Of a stretch of 64,000 nucleotides of DNA, positions 1 through 9,542 are shown piece by piece; position 1 is the stretch's first letter; each line of letters begins with the position of its first letter. The translations under genes and the position numbers were made by a program. Below the pieces are notes generated by a model that made no database searches, was not told where the DNA came from, and saw only the letters and a program-made list of their open reading frames with translations. Source of the stretch: Hygrocybe punicea (taxonomy: Eukaryota > Basidiomycota > Agaricomycetes > Agaricales > Hygrophoraceae); assembly GCA_963556145.1 (NCBI GenBank), contig OY744464.1, forward strand, positions 2,418,001 to 2,482,000, read 5' to 3'.

Positions 1-33
1 CATGCCATGCGCAGCACTGGCCCACTAAACAAG
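1..33 (+). repeat. Helitron-like element 3' terminus, cut by window edge
   Basis: This is a copy of the 3' terminal motif found several times in the window. It holds the imperfect hairpin GCCATGCGCAGCACTGGC, followed by CCACTAAACAAG and then a T. A hairpin about a dozen bases before a C-N-A-G-like end with a flanking T fits a rolling-circle (Helitron-like) 3' end. The element body would lie to the left, outside the window. Confidence 0.5.
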
Positions 34-479
34 TATATGTACTTCTAGCCCTTGAAAAACTAAACAAGTTTCTCCCTACAATCTTCTTCACAGGACTTCA
101 TCTGACAGCATAATTTGATAATACCACTTTGGATGTCAGTTTACCTTTTAGTTCATCCACAGCTCACCATTTACACAAGATTGTCCAAATCTACTTACAG
201 CAGTATGTAGCCCTTAAAGAATAGTACAACTTTCCCTCCATAACCATCTCAATCCATGCAGTATTTCATGAGATACAAGATTCAGCACTTGAAATTCCAC
301 TAAGTCAAAATTTCTCAATTGCAAAAAGTGGAGTGCCATGAATTACTAAAACAACTATAATCAGAAAGGATTTTCATGAATAGATGCATGCATGCATTTC
401 TCTAAACAAATATATTGATAGAAGGGTATCTACTTAAATATATTACTAGATACAAAGAAGGTGAGGGAGGGGGTGCAAA
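34..479. other. No gene seen; AT-rich unique-looking sequence
   Basis: No coding region, RNA gene or clear repeat was recognised between the terminal motif on the left and the GC-rich minisatellite on the right. The short open frame near 415-633 runs into the minisatellite and looks incidental. Confidence 0.5.
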
Positions 480-1540
480 AGGTGGAAACATGGGCTTCAA
501 AACCCCTTTCCTCTCGTTTTCTATGGTAACGAAGTACAGGGGCTGGCCAGAGGGTGGTCAAAAACAGGGTGAGAGGATTCATCCTGGTGGTCAAAAAAGA
601 TGGGGGCTGGTGGGGCAGATGGCGGAAACATGAGGCATTTCCACCCCCCTGACCTGGTGTTTTCTATGGCAACAAGACGTGGACTAGCCAGGGGTGGTCA
701 AAATTGGGGCAGGATGGGTCATCCTGGTGGTCAAAAAAAGTAAGGGGGGCCTGTTGGGGCAGAAGATGGCAGTGAGGGTGCCAGACCCCCGTTGTCTTGT
801 TTGCCATGGAAACGTGGCATGGGGGACGTGTACTGGCCGGGGTTGGATGAAAATGGGGCAGGAGCTGTCCTGGTGGTCAAAAAGATGGGGGGGCTGGTGG
901 GGCAGAAGGCGGAAACGCGAGGGATTAGGATCCCCTGGCCTCTCGTTTTCTATGGAAACGAGTCACGGGGGGCATGTACTGGCCAGGGGTGTTCAAAAAT
1001 GGGGTGGGAGGGGTCGTCCTGGTCGTCAAAAAAGTGGGGGCGGGCTGGTGAGGCAGAAGGCAGAAATGCAAGGGATTTTCTATGGCAACGGGGCGCGGAG
1101 GACGTATACTGGCCAGGAGTGGTCAAAAATGGGGCGGGGGACTGGTCCTGGTGATCAACAAAAGGGGGCTGGTGAGGCAGAAGGCGGAAACGCGAGGGAT
1201 TTAAACCCCCCAGCCTCTCATTTTCTATGGAAACGAGTCGCAGGGGGATGTACTGGCCAGGGGTGGTCGAAAACGGGGTGGGAAGGGGCATCCTAGTGGG
1301 TAGAAAACGGGGTGGTGGTAGAAAGGAGTCTGGTGGTGGTTGGGCATGAGGGCTTGAGACCCCCCGGTCGCTCATTTTCAATGGAAACAGAGTGTGGGGA
1401 GTGTAGACTAGCTGGGGGTGGTTGAAAACGGGATGGGAGCAGGTGTCCTGGTGGTAGAAAATTGGGTGGTGGTGGTGGTTGTACAGACAGCTGGAACGTG
1501 AGGGCCTAAAGCCCCCCGACCGTTCATTTTCAACCCAAAC
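480..1540. repeat. GC-rich minisatellite, ~140-150 bp unit, diverged
   Basis: About seven to eight diverged tandem units. Each has a TCTCGTTTTCTATGG-like start, a GGGG-rich stretch, a TACTGGCCAGGGGTGGTC-like block, a TCCTGGTGGTCAAAAA-like block and a GGGGCAGAAGGCGGAAA-like end. Unit starts fall near 509, 655, 795, 938, 1075, 1215, 1370 and 1520. Open frames here (for example 694-1296 plus, 950-1381 minus) are products of repeat composition. It is the same family, in the same orientation, as the array at 13960-15790, but more degraded. Confidence 0.85.
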
Positions 1541-1881
1541 GAGGTGCAGGAGGTTGATTCACGTCAGCCATGGTCGAAATCACTGGGACAGCAGGTCTTG
1601 ACTGTGGAAGAAGTCGGGGAGTTGAGAGCTGAGACTCCTGTGACACAACGTGACAACTTCCTTTTTCAATCAAATTCATGTCATACAATTTTTTTTTCTC
1701 ATCCATTGGAGCGGTTTTTATTTTTTATGACCTCAAGATAAATCCTATATTCCTGACAATATTTGAGGACACAATTCCAAAAATCTCGTTTATTCATGAT
1801 TTCTCCAAAAAAAAAGGGTTAGGAATTCTGAATTTGGCTCCATAGTTGATTTCAAACATTAATCAATTAATCAATCAATTA

Positions 1882-2307
1882 TTGTCTATTTCAGGCAAGT
1901 TGGCGGAGCCTAAAAAAACTCCGAAATAAATAGCAAACGGAAATTTGAGATATCTCGCCGAATACTCAACGGAATAGAAACGCAATGACATTTTTTTCAA
2001 TCCGAGACCAGACGGTGCCTGTCTGTCACTGACCGAGGTTCAGAAAGTCATGTTCTCAGTGAATCTCAAATTTTGGATTTCGGCAGCCACAGTGCCATCA
2101 ATCATGGTAAAAAGTGACTTTGGGAAGGTGTACCAGATTTTTAAGGCCTCGGTATACAATAGATTCATAATATCAATTTATGCAAACATTTTGGTACTGC
2201 TCCGATGACAATCCATTATGTCTTCGGCGAGTTGCAAGTTTTTTCCGGTGGATTTGCTATTTATTTCGGAGTTTTTTAGGCTCCGCCAACTTGCCTGAAA
2301 TAGACAA
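1882..2307. mobile_element. 426-bp MITE with 55-bp TIRs and TA target duplication
   Basis: The left TIR (1882-1937) and right TIR (2253-2307) are inverted copies starting TTGTCTATTTCAGGC. They differ by one A in a run of six or seven. TA flanks both ends (1880-1881 and 2308-2309). The interior has no coding potential. Length, long TIRs and TA duplication fit a non-autonomous Tc1/mariner-type element. The paralogous repeat at 5335-5653 lacks this insert, which confirms its boundaries. Confidence 0.85.
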
Positions 2308-2354
2308 TAAATTATTTAATTACTGATGAACTGCCCTATATCCTGGACTGATAA

Positions 2355-2387
2355 GAACAATTCTTCCATAAATGGAAGAACTCGTAA
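2355..2387 (-). repeat. Terminal hairpin of Helitron-like 5' end
   Basis: Near-perfect stem TTCTTCCAT / ATGGAAGAA with a two-base loop, flanked by GAACAA on one side and CTCGTAA on the other. Closely related hairpins lie at 5621-5653, 16383-16415 and 19965-19999. Each ends in CGTAA just where the flanking sequence changes. Confidence 0.6.
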
Positions 2388-2697
2388 TCATTGTATGATG
2401 TGTCGACTTCTTGTCTGGTAAAGATGCTTCTCCGATGCACCTATTGACAACACCTGGCTAGTACACACCATCTCATTTGTTGTATATATGCATGTCCTGA
2501 TTTAATAAGAAAAAACATTATTTACACAAATATAGCAAGTCTCAAAGGACATCTGACAAAGTCGTAGTGTCATGTCCTCAGAGAGATCACCCTTATTTAA
2601 TTTTACTGAGTGTCCTTCTGGACAAGTCTCAAGGGAGGTCCAACGAAGTCCCGGTCTCGAGTCATCGAAGGGTCCAGTGAGACTATCCTCAAAACCA
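2388..2697. other. No gene seen between repeat ends
   Basis: Unique-looking sequence with scattered stops in all frames. Nothing recognisable apart from AT-rich stretches. Confidence 0.5.
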
Positions 2698-3276
2698 CTT
2701 GTTTAGTGGCCAGTGCTTCGCATGGCATGAACGAGTTCTTTTTTCCCCTCTTCACTTTCATGATGAGTTAAACAATAACATTAAATTGCATAAAGCATGT
2801 TACATGTGGTATAAGACATATAGTATATGTTGTATATTGATAAGCCCACCTCTCACCATAGCAACATAAAAAGTAGAAAAAATAAAACTACATGGTGTGT
2901 CTTGAGTGTTCATTGACCTTCTCTTCTACTGTCATGTCTTCTTTGCTTCATCATTATGCAATATTCTTAGCCAAAAGAGAGAGCAACAGGTCAACTGTCA
3001 AATACAACTGCCTCTAAACAGCATAATAACAATTGACTTACATTTTGCTCAACCCTACTCCTCTATAACCTTGCTGCACAACAGATGATAATATGAAGAC
3101 AGCTATGCTTGAGTGGGCCAATGTTGCATATGGCATGAACAAAGTCTCGTTTCTGTCACTGGATTTTTATTGTATGATTATTACAAACATCGATAAGTGA
3201 TTTTGCTTGAAATCTATAATTAGCATATAATACATACAGCGATATCACATTAAATTATATGTTTCAAGTAAAAATA
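2698..3276 (-). mobile_element. Helitron-like element, 3' part, cut by assembly gap
   Basis: Begins with the reverse complement of the 3' terminus (CTTGTTTAGTGG, then the hairpin and GAACGAGTTCTT) and matches 18828-19415 along its whole length, with moderate divergence. Shared blocks include GAGTGTTCAT and a CATGAACAAAGTCT-like stretch near 3135. It is also an inverted copy of 4446-5024. The sequence disappears into the run of N, so the 5' end is unknown. Confidence 0.65.
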
Positions 3277-3376
3277 NNNNNNNNNNNNNNNNNNNNNNNN
3301 NNNNNNNNNNNNNNNNNNNNNNNNNNNNNNNNNNNNNNNNNNNNNNNNNNNNNNNNNNNNNNNNNNNNNNNNNNNN
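3277..3376. other. Assembly gap (100 N)
   Basis: Exactly 100 undetermined bases, a conventional placeholder length. The true distance and the linkage across it are unknown. Confidence 0.99.
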
Positions 3377-3714
3377 CAGACAGTAAAATGACAATAGATA
3401 ATGGTTAAGGACAATAGAAAAACAGATGTTGCAGAGAAAGATTTAGAGGGCACTTCAAAAGGTGTTGGTGTATTTAAAACCATGATTTTCTATCAGGTGA
3501 AGGAGGAGATAAGCATTCAGTTCCAATGTTACACAGCACGTCACAAAGCATCACACCCGCTTCTCTTGAGTAAACTACTGACCTCCTCCTTCACCTGATA
3601 GAAAATCATGGTTTTAAATACACCAACACCTTTTGAAGTGCCCTCTAAATCTTTCTCTGCAACATCTGTTTTTCTATTGTCCTTAACCATTATCTATTGT
3701 CATTTTACTGTCTG
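3377..3714. repeat. Perfect palindrome, 132-bp arms, 74-bp loop
   Basis: The left arm 3377-3508 (starting CAGACAGTAAAATG) is the exact reverse complement of the right arm 3583-3714 (ending CATTTTACTGTCTG). The left arm starts at the first base after the N gap, so it may be longer. No coding content was recognised. It could be a recent inverted duplication, a foldback element or an assembly error at the gap edge. Confidence 0.85.
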
Positions 3715-3865
3715 TCACGCTAAGTCATGTGGTGTAGTCATATATGGATGACATCTATCTTATATAATATGCTCATCAAACCTCGGGTTCTCGGCAGCTT
3801 CCTTATTCAGAAATGCACAGCCACCATTTAGAAATTGTGTTTCCAATACTCGCTGAAAACGGCTG
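3715..3865. other. No gene seen
   Basis: Short unique-looking stretch between the palindrome and the Helitron-like element. Nothing recognisable on either strand. Confidence 0.5.
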
Positions 3866-5024
3866 TAATTTATTAAAAGACTCGTTCTTTATCAGACCTG
3901 GTTCAGTGAGGATTCGTAATTAATTAATTAATTGATTAATTAATTAATAAAGTTGATCACCTATAGACAAAAATTTTTTGGGCAAGAGATATGATTCTAC
4001 TTCTGATACCAGAGAATAACACCATGTTGGGGCCATGTGTGGACAAGCTTACATAAGCATCCAAATATGGGTTGCCTCAGAAAAGACACATTACCTTCAA
4101 ATTATATTCAAAATATTTGTACTGACTTCAATTCTTATCGGAATCAGCTGAAAATCGAACTGCTGACTAATATGACCATTTCGGGCAAGGTGTGACAGTC
4201 ATATGTGACCAATCTAACCATATAAGGCAATTTCTGATATTATATAGCAAATTTTTTACTGATCACAATGGTGACAGTCACATGTGACCAGTCTAACTAT
4301 ATAAGGTAATTTTACATGATATATGCTAAATTTTAAGCTGATCACAGGAGTCATAGTCACATGCGACCACTATTACTATATATGGAAATATCAGCCATAT
4401 AAGCAGAAATGAGCTTAACTCAGATAATATACTGATATTTTTACTTAAAACATAAAATTCAATGTGACATCGCCGTATATATACATTATCTTATATGCTA
4501 ATTATATATTTCAAGCAAAATTACGATGTTCATAATAATCATACAAACAAAAGTTCAATAAAAGAAGAAAGACTTTGTTCATGCCATATATAACATTAGC
4601 CCAATCACCAAGCACAGCTGTCTTCATGTTATCATCTGTTGCACAGCATACAAGGTCCTGGAGAAGGGAAGTCAATTATTATCATAATGTTTAGGAGACA
4701 GTTGTATTTGACAGTTGACCTATTGCTTCCTCAACATTTCTTTTATGGCTGAGCATATTATATAATGATACAGCACAGAAGACATGACAGTAATAGAGGA
4801 GGTTGATGAACACTCAAGACACTCTATGTAGTTTAGTTTTTCTACTTTTCATGTTGCTGAGGTGAGAGATGGGCTTATTAGAACAATTGGCAGTATACAA
4901 CATATGATATATATCTTATACCATATGTAACATGCTTTATACAATTGTTTATGTCGTCATGGAAGTAGAGAGGGGAAAAAAAGAACTCGTTCATGCCATG
5001 CGCAGCACTGGCCCACTAAACAAG
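3866..5024 (+). mobile_element. Helitron-like non-autonomous element, 5' hairpin truncated
   Basis: A near full-length copy of the element at 18828-19999, in the opposite orientation there. The two match from TAATTTATTAAAAGACTCG (3866) to ACTAAACAAG (5024). The first ~26 bases, one arm of the 5' hairpin, are missing here. The 3' end has AAGAACTCGTTC, hairpin GCCATGCGCAGCACTGGC and CCACTAAACAAG, followed by T. There is no protein-coding potential. An AT-rich TTAATTAA run lies near the 5' end. Imperfect internal repeats near 4165-4380 (variants of ACATGTGACCA and TATATAAGG) recur in the other copy. Confidence 0.7.
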
Positions 5025-5025
5025 T

Positions 5026-5334
5026 AGGGGGGCAGGAGGAGGAGGCAGTCAGTGTGGTTGAACGGGAGGCATCGGACCACTTCTGGGGGTGTACTTACAG
5101 TCCAGTGTGTCCCTCCTAACAGATCCTACAGTGGTTTGGCTGTCCGACTTCGGGGGGTAGAGATCTGGTTTGGGGGGCATGAGGAGGAGGGGGTCAGTAC
5201 AACTCAATAGGACACATCGGACCACTTGTGGGGGCTGTTTACAGTCCATTTGGTCCTACATGACTACTCCTCACTCAGTTTTGTGGGGCACGATCCGCAG
5301 GTAGAGATTTGAGACTGGGGGAGTACTGAGAAAG
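5026..5334. repeat. G-rich tandem duplication, two ~146-bp units
   Basis: Two related units start near 5031 and 5177. Each contains GAGGAGG, a GTCAGT block, CATCGGACCACTT, TGGGGG and TTACAGTCCA. The unit length is like that of the GC-rich minisatellites at 480-1540 and 13960-15790, and like them it lies before a 5' hairpin module, but the sequence is largely different. The minus-strand frame at 5049-5249 is judged incidental. Confidence 0.6.
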
Positions 5335-5653
5335 ACTCTGTGACTGACTGTGACAATTTCCTTTTTGGATCAAATTCCGCGTCATACAAATTTTTTTTCT
5401 GCTCCTTTGGAGAGGTTTTTGATTTTTTACAACCTCAAAATAAATCCTATATTCATGAAAATATTTGAGGATGAAATTTCAAAAATCTAGTTTATTCCTG
5501 AATTTTTCCAAAAGAAATGGGTCAAAAATGCAGAATTTGGCTCTATGGTTGATTTCAAACATTAATTAATCAATTAATTAATTAATTACTGATGAACTGC
5601 CATATATCCTGGACTCATAAGAACGAGTCTTCCATAAATGGAAGAACGCGTAA
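5335..5653 (-). repeat. Helitron-like 5' terminal module with hairpin, intact copy
   Basis: Paralogue of 1632-2387 without the MITE. It ends on the right in the hairpin 5621-5653 (arms CTTCCAT / ATGGAAG within GAACGAGT and ACGCGTAA). Read on the minus strand, TTACGCGTTCTTCC would be the element's 5' end. It abuts helicase coding sequence at 5654, so the element appears to have inserted into, or truncated, that gene. A possible partner 3' end in the same orientation is at 2698, which would make 2698-5653 one composite element; this is inferred. Confidence 0.55.
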
Positions 5654-6047
5654 TTAAAATGATCCATTATTTGGCTTTGTTGTGATGTAAATTTATAATC
5701 TGTAAATGTCTCATCCCACGACTCATTGTTATTCTTAAGATCTTGGCCTGTTCTCCAGGGCTTGAATAAAGTAAGCATAGTGACACAGTAATATTCTTTA
5801 TCTCCTCGATCTCTTCTTGGAAGTGAACCTCCGACAAAGTTAGGCACAACTTTTTTATATGATGAATGATATTCTATCCAGTGTGTTTCATGTAATGGAT
5901 GAGCTGACAAAAAAAACTTATGAGGCTGTTTGTTGTCTGCATCAATATTGCTGGCATTATCACGTCCTCTTTACCAATGTCATTTCCATCTTCATCAGCA
6001 AATAATAGACTCACTTGAATCAGTGTTGCTTTCAGTGACCTCCTACC
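5654..6047 (-). pseudogene. Helitron helicase fragment (degenerate)
   Basis: Read on the minus strand from about 6042 to 5654, this gives roughly 130 residues of a fungal Helitron/Pif1-type helicase region. It contains KATLIQVSLLFADEDGND, then a reading-frame change near 5962, then HPLHETHW, VPNFVGGSLPRRDRGDKEYY, TMLTLFKPWRTG, SWDETFTDYKF and QIMDHFN. These blocks usually lie between the Helitron N-terminal part and the helicase core in Agaricomycete proteins (recalled from family knowledge, not searched). The fragment is cut at 5653 by a Helitron-like 5' end and at about 6050 by the copia element. No ATP-binding motif is present and it cannot be functional. Confidence 0.7.
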
Positions 6048-6060
6048 AGTTTATTTCAAT

Positions 6061-6080
6061 AGGTTATGAGCCCTGCGCTC
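6061..6080 (+). promoter_or_regulatory. Primer-binding site complementary to a Met tRNA anticodon arm
   Basis: GGTTATGAGCCCTGCGC is the reverse complement of GCGCAGGGCTCATAACC, which contains a CTCATAA anticodon loop with the CAT anticodon of tRNA-Met. Drosophila copia and related elements are primed by an internal fragment of initiator Met tRNA, so this fits half-tRNA priming. TTATTTCA directly before it could be the last bases of a lost 5' LTR. Confidence 0.7.
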
Positions 6081-6829
6081 TAGCTTAATGAATAACCGCC
6101 CCCCCTTCGCCCAAACCGTTTGTTACTACGCCGAATCGATTGGGAACAACTATCGTATGCTAAAACCTGGCCGTTCCCGAGATCGACCCCTGTTTTCAAC
6201 AACTACCCATCAGACCAACTCGAATCGTTGTCAGTGCTCGCTTCGGCACGTATACTTTGCCCTAGCAACAGTACAACATCCTCGTCTTAGCGCTTCGTCG
6301 TCCGGAGTCGATTTACTTTGCCTGTGTTAGTAACTTCAGAACAGTTTATTGCTGTTTCTGAGTCTATTTGGGTTTTGGGCTACTGTGGTTGTGTGAGGTC
6401 ATTGTAGGCCGCTTTTTGGGCTTGGGTTAGGCTTGATTTCGTCTCAAATAGGTGTGTGGGGTGTGCATCCATCTTCTCTGACAGTTCTACCTGTTGGGAG
6501 TGGTTATTGGTCTGTTGAGAAAGGACTAGAACAAGGCCAAGTCATAGTGAAGTGCTACTTCCCTGGGCCTCCTCTGGAGTGTTACCCCAGTTGCCTCTGC
6601 ACCTCTCATTGTGATACAGCACGTAGGGAGATTGGGCTGGCGGGTATTCAGTTGCCTCCCCTTCAGATTTTGCTCTGAAGACTCTCCATTTTCAACTACT
6701 GCTGTCCTGAGCCAATTTCGTCTGATTGAGAACAGATTTATTGATTTCTCTGCTTTAAGGAGACTGTTTCCAGCTTCACTTCCTACCACACCCCCCACAT
6801 CTAACTAGAGTCGTATATTGAGCACCATC
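6081..6829 (+). other. copia untranslated leader
   Basis: About 750 bp between the primer-binding site and the Gag start. Short open frames (6088-6330, 6433-6678, 6611-6808) show no recognisable domain. The leader is long for a copia element, so it may contain extra sequence. Confidence 0.5.
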
Positions 6830-8293
6830 ATGTCTTCTGACACTAAACACACATTCCCTGCTCTCTCCAGCTCCAATTGGGGTCAGTGGTCTGACAACAT
6901 AGAGGCTTATTTAGCCACCAAGGAGCTTTGGGAATACGTTGATGGTTCTACACCCCAGCCTGTGCCAGCTGATGCTGCACATCCTACTGCTGCTGAGAAG
7001 AAAGAGCTTGCTGAGTGGAAGAGGAAAGCTGCAAAAGCTAGTGGGGAGATTTGGCTTGCACTGGAGGACAACCAGAAAGTGCACGTAAAAGCCTCAAAGG
7101 GGAATCCTGTTGCGATGTGGAAGGCCTTGGAGGCAGTCCACCTCCAAAAACGGCCAGGCGCTCGTTTCAACGCCTACAAAATCCTGTTCAGCACTCGCAA
7201 AGACGACAATGAGACGGTCACTGAGCTCATGGCTCGTGCTGACAAGGCCATGCAGGACATTCAAGCCCTGCATCCACCCGAATTCACCCTTGATGACCTC
7301 GACAAAGAACTCCTTTCCATGAGTCTCATCCTCGCTCTCCCCTCCGAATTCGATAACTTCGCATCATCTCTAGTCCTCCTCGACACTCTCGACCTCGACA
7401 AACTCAAATCCGCATTCCAAAACGAAGAAAGCCAACGTCTTGCGCGCACCCTTGGTTCTTCATCCCACCTTGCCTCATTCGCTACAAAAGTCACCTGCTA
7501 TTTCTGTGGAAAAGAAGGCCATGTTGAGAGGGACTGCTCAATCAAGCAGAAAGCCTCAGCTGAGGCCAAAAAGCAGGGTGGCAACAAGCAGGGTCAGGGA
7601 AACCAATGGGCTTGGAAGCGCAAGCAAAATGCAAAGGAGGCCTCCCAAGACACTCCTGAGAGCGCTCCTGCACAAGCCAGCAATATTGCTGTTGTTGAGT
7701 TTGCGGGCAATGCAAGTTATCTTCCTCCTTCTCACCGCAGCAATTGGTTGCAATCTCGAGCATGCACTGACTGGAACCCGGATACAGGTGCCACATCACA
7801 TATGACACCCCACCGACACTGGTTTATCTCCTATTCCCCCCACATTGTCCCAATTCGCCTCGCCAATGATTCAATCATCTACTCAGCTGGGATGGGATCT
7901 GTGGAGTTTCAACCAGTCGCTAGGAGTATACCCCTGTATCCTGTTGTATTCCATGACGTCCTTCATGTACCTGATCTTGGCAGTAATCTACTCTCTCTGT
8001 TTCACCTCACACGTCAGAAAGGCTTCAAAATAGCCATTGAGGATGACAGGGTTCTGTTCCATCAGCAGAACCAACTTCGTTTTACTGCCACTGTTGACAT
8101 TCACAACGTCGGGTACTTGGATGGCAAAGTCATTGTCCCCCAGTCTCAGTCTGCTCACGCAGTTAGCACTTGTTTGCTGGATCTCACTCTCTGGCATCGT
8201 CGTTGTTCCCATCTCAACTTTGCTGATGTGGAACTCATGCGCAAGAACAAGCTCGTCACAGGGATGGTGATCAAGTCTCAAGTCTACTCCTGA
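6830..8293 (+). pseudogene. copia Gag-protease and pre-integrase part of the polyprotein
   Basis: The ATG at 6830 is followed by a Gag of the UBN2/retrotrans_gag copia type. NWGQWSDNIEAYL and LWEYVDG lie near the N-terminus, and LALPSEFDNF about 160 residues in. A CCHC zinc knuckle (CYFCGKEGHVERDC, residues about 223-236) would bind RNA. The aspartic protease active site DTGATSHM starts at residue about 318 (7781). The pre-integrase block LWHRRCSHLNF supplies the two histidines of the integrase zinc site. The frame then breaks: a 7-bp tandem duplication (AAGTCTC at 8273-8279, repeated from 8280) shifts it to a stop at 8291-8293. An ATG at 6818 is also in frame, but 6830 matches the usual Gag start better. 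Confidence 0.88.
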
Positions 8294-9542
8294 TCCCATC
8301 TGTGAACCATGCATCTTTGGAAAGCAACACCGTCATGACATTCCCAAAACAGCCACTCGTTGCACTCAGATTCTTGATCTCATTCACATGGATCTGATAG
8401 GCCCACTGCCTGTGCAAACAGCAGAGGGTTATCGCTATTGGGAACTGTTAATTGATGACAAGTCACGCTGGAAAACTGTTGCTTTCCTCAAGAAAAAGAG
8501 TGATGCATTGGCTTCATTCAAGCTGTTCAAGGCAGATGCAGAGAACCAGACTGGCAGGAGAATCCGGTCTACCAGGGATGACAAAGGAGGTGAATACATT
8601 GGCCATGAATATGTTGACTTCTGTGCCAGTGAGGGAATCAAATGCCAACACACTGAACCAAATGAACCCCATTAGAATGGAGTTGCAGAACGTGCCAATC
8701 GTGATGTAGCTGGTGCTGCTACTGCACTCCTGGTTTAGGCAAAACTCCCTCCCTCCTTCTGGAAGCTAGCTGTGGCAGCCTTTGTGCACACCAGCAATAG
8801 GACACCTACCTCTGCATTGGATGGAGAGACACCCTACTATGTCTGGAAACATAAACGGCCTGACATTTCTTACTTTCGAGTGTTTGGTTGCTTGGCGTAT
8901 GTGCTGGTTCGCAAGGAAAAGAGGAAAGCACTGCAACCACACTCAAAGAAGTGTATCTTTGTTGGCTATCCAGAAGGTGTCAAAGCATGGAAATTCTGGG
9001 ACCCAGTAGAAAAGCAGATTATAATCAGTAGCCATGCAGTATTTGATGAGCGGTGTTTCCCTGGGAACTCTCCCACTGCCATTAACCTTGTCTCTGAGCC
9101 ACCTGTTGTGGAGGCTCCTCCCAAACATCCTGGAGTGGTGCTCCATCCAGAGGGAGATGATGACAATGGTGATGAAGCACCTGCTCCTGCTGATGAAAAT
9201 GATCCTGCACCTGGTGTTCCACTTCCTGCTGCTCCTCCAGTAGGTCCTGTTCGCAATCCAGCACCTGTTCTTCCACCTCCCAAATGCACAAATCCCCCCA
9301 GGTCCAGTCGTCCTCAAGGCTCCCTCAATGAATCTGCACTAGAGAGAAAGTACTTCACTCAGCCTGTGCCCCTACCTCAAACTCCTCCCCCATCTTCAGC
9401 TACACCCACTCCTGATCCCTTGCTTATGCCTCCTGTAAATCCAGCGCCAGCTCCAGCTCCAGCTTCAACTTCAACTCCATCAACTACATCTGTACATGAC
9501 TCAAGCAGTGATGATGAACTCGATCTCCTGCCCAGAAAGTGA
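8280..9542 (+). pseudogene. copia integrase and linker region, two in-frame stops
   Basis: The frame resumes after the 7-bp duplication with the zinc-site cysteines (CEPCIFGKQHR) and the integrase catalytic core. The first Asp lies in HMDLIGPLP (about 8386), the second in TRDDKGGEY (about 8577), and the Glu in NGVAERAN (about 8686). TAG codons at 8673-8675 and 8736-8738 stand where glutamine is expected. After them come FWKLAVAAF, TPYYVWKHKRP, FRVFGCLAYV and KCIFVGYPEG, typical of the copia integrase C-terminal part. A proline-rich linker (about 9100-9480) precedes RT. A shift near 9530 ends this frame at 9542. Confidence 0.88.

Larger units (their letters stand above)
1632..2387 (-). repeat. 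Helitron-like 5' terminal module, split by a MITE
   Basis: About 330 bp here (1632-1881 plus 2308-2387) match 5335-5653 closely, including the run through TTGATTTCAAACATTAAT and ACTGATGAACTGCC and ending in a hairpin. The MITE at 1882-2307 interrupts this copy but not the one at 5335. On the minus strand the module would be the 5' end of a Helitron-like element. The hairpin end is at 2355-2387. Nothing in it looks coding. Confidence 0.6.

Noticed and set aside
694..1296. 200-residue plus-strand open frame
   Set aside because: It lies wholly inside the GC-rich minisatellite; its Trp/Gly-rich repeats mirror the DNA repeat.
6422..6470. A second copy of the 3' LTR start (GGTTAGGCTTGATTTCGTC) inside the leader
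   Set aside because: The similarity to TGTTAGGTTGTGATGAGTC is too short and broken to support a 5' LTR.
7840..8314. Minus-strand open frames overlapping the copia polyprotein
   Set aside because: They are shadows of the well-supported plus-strand domains.
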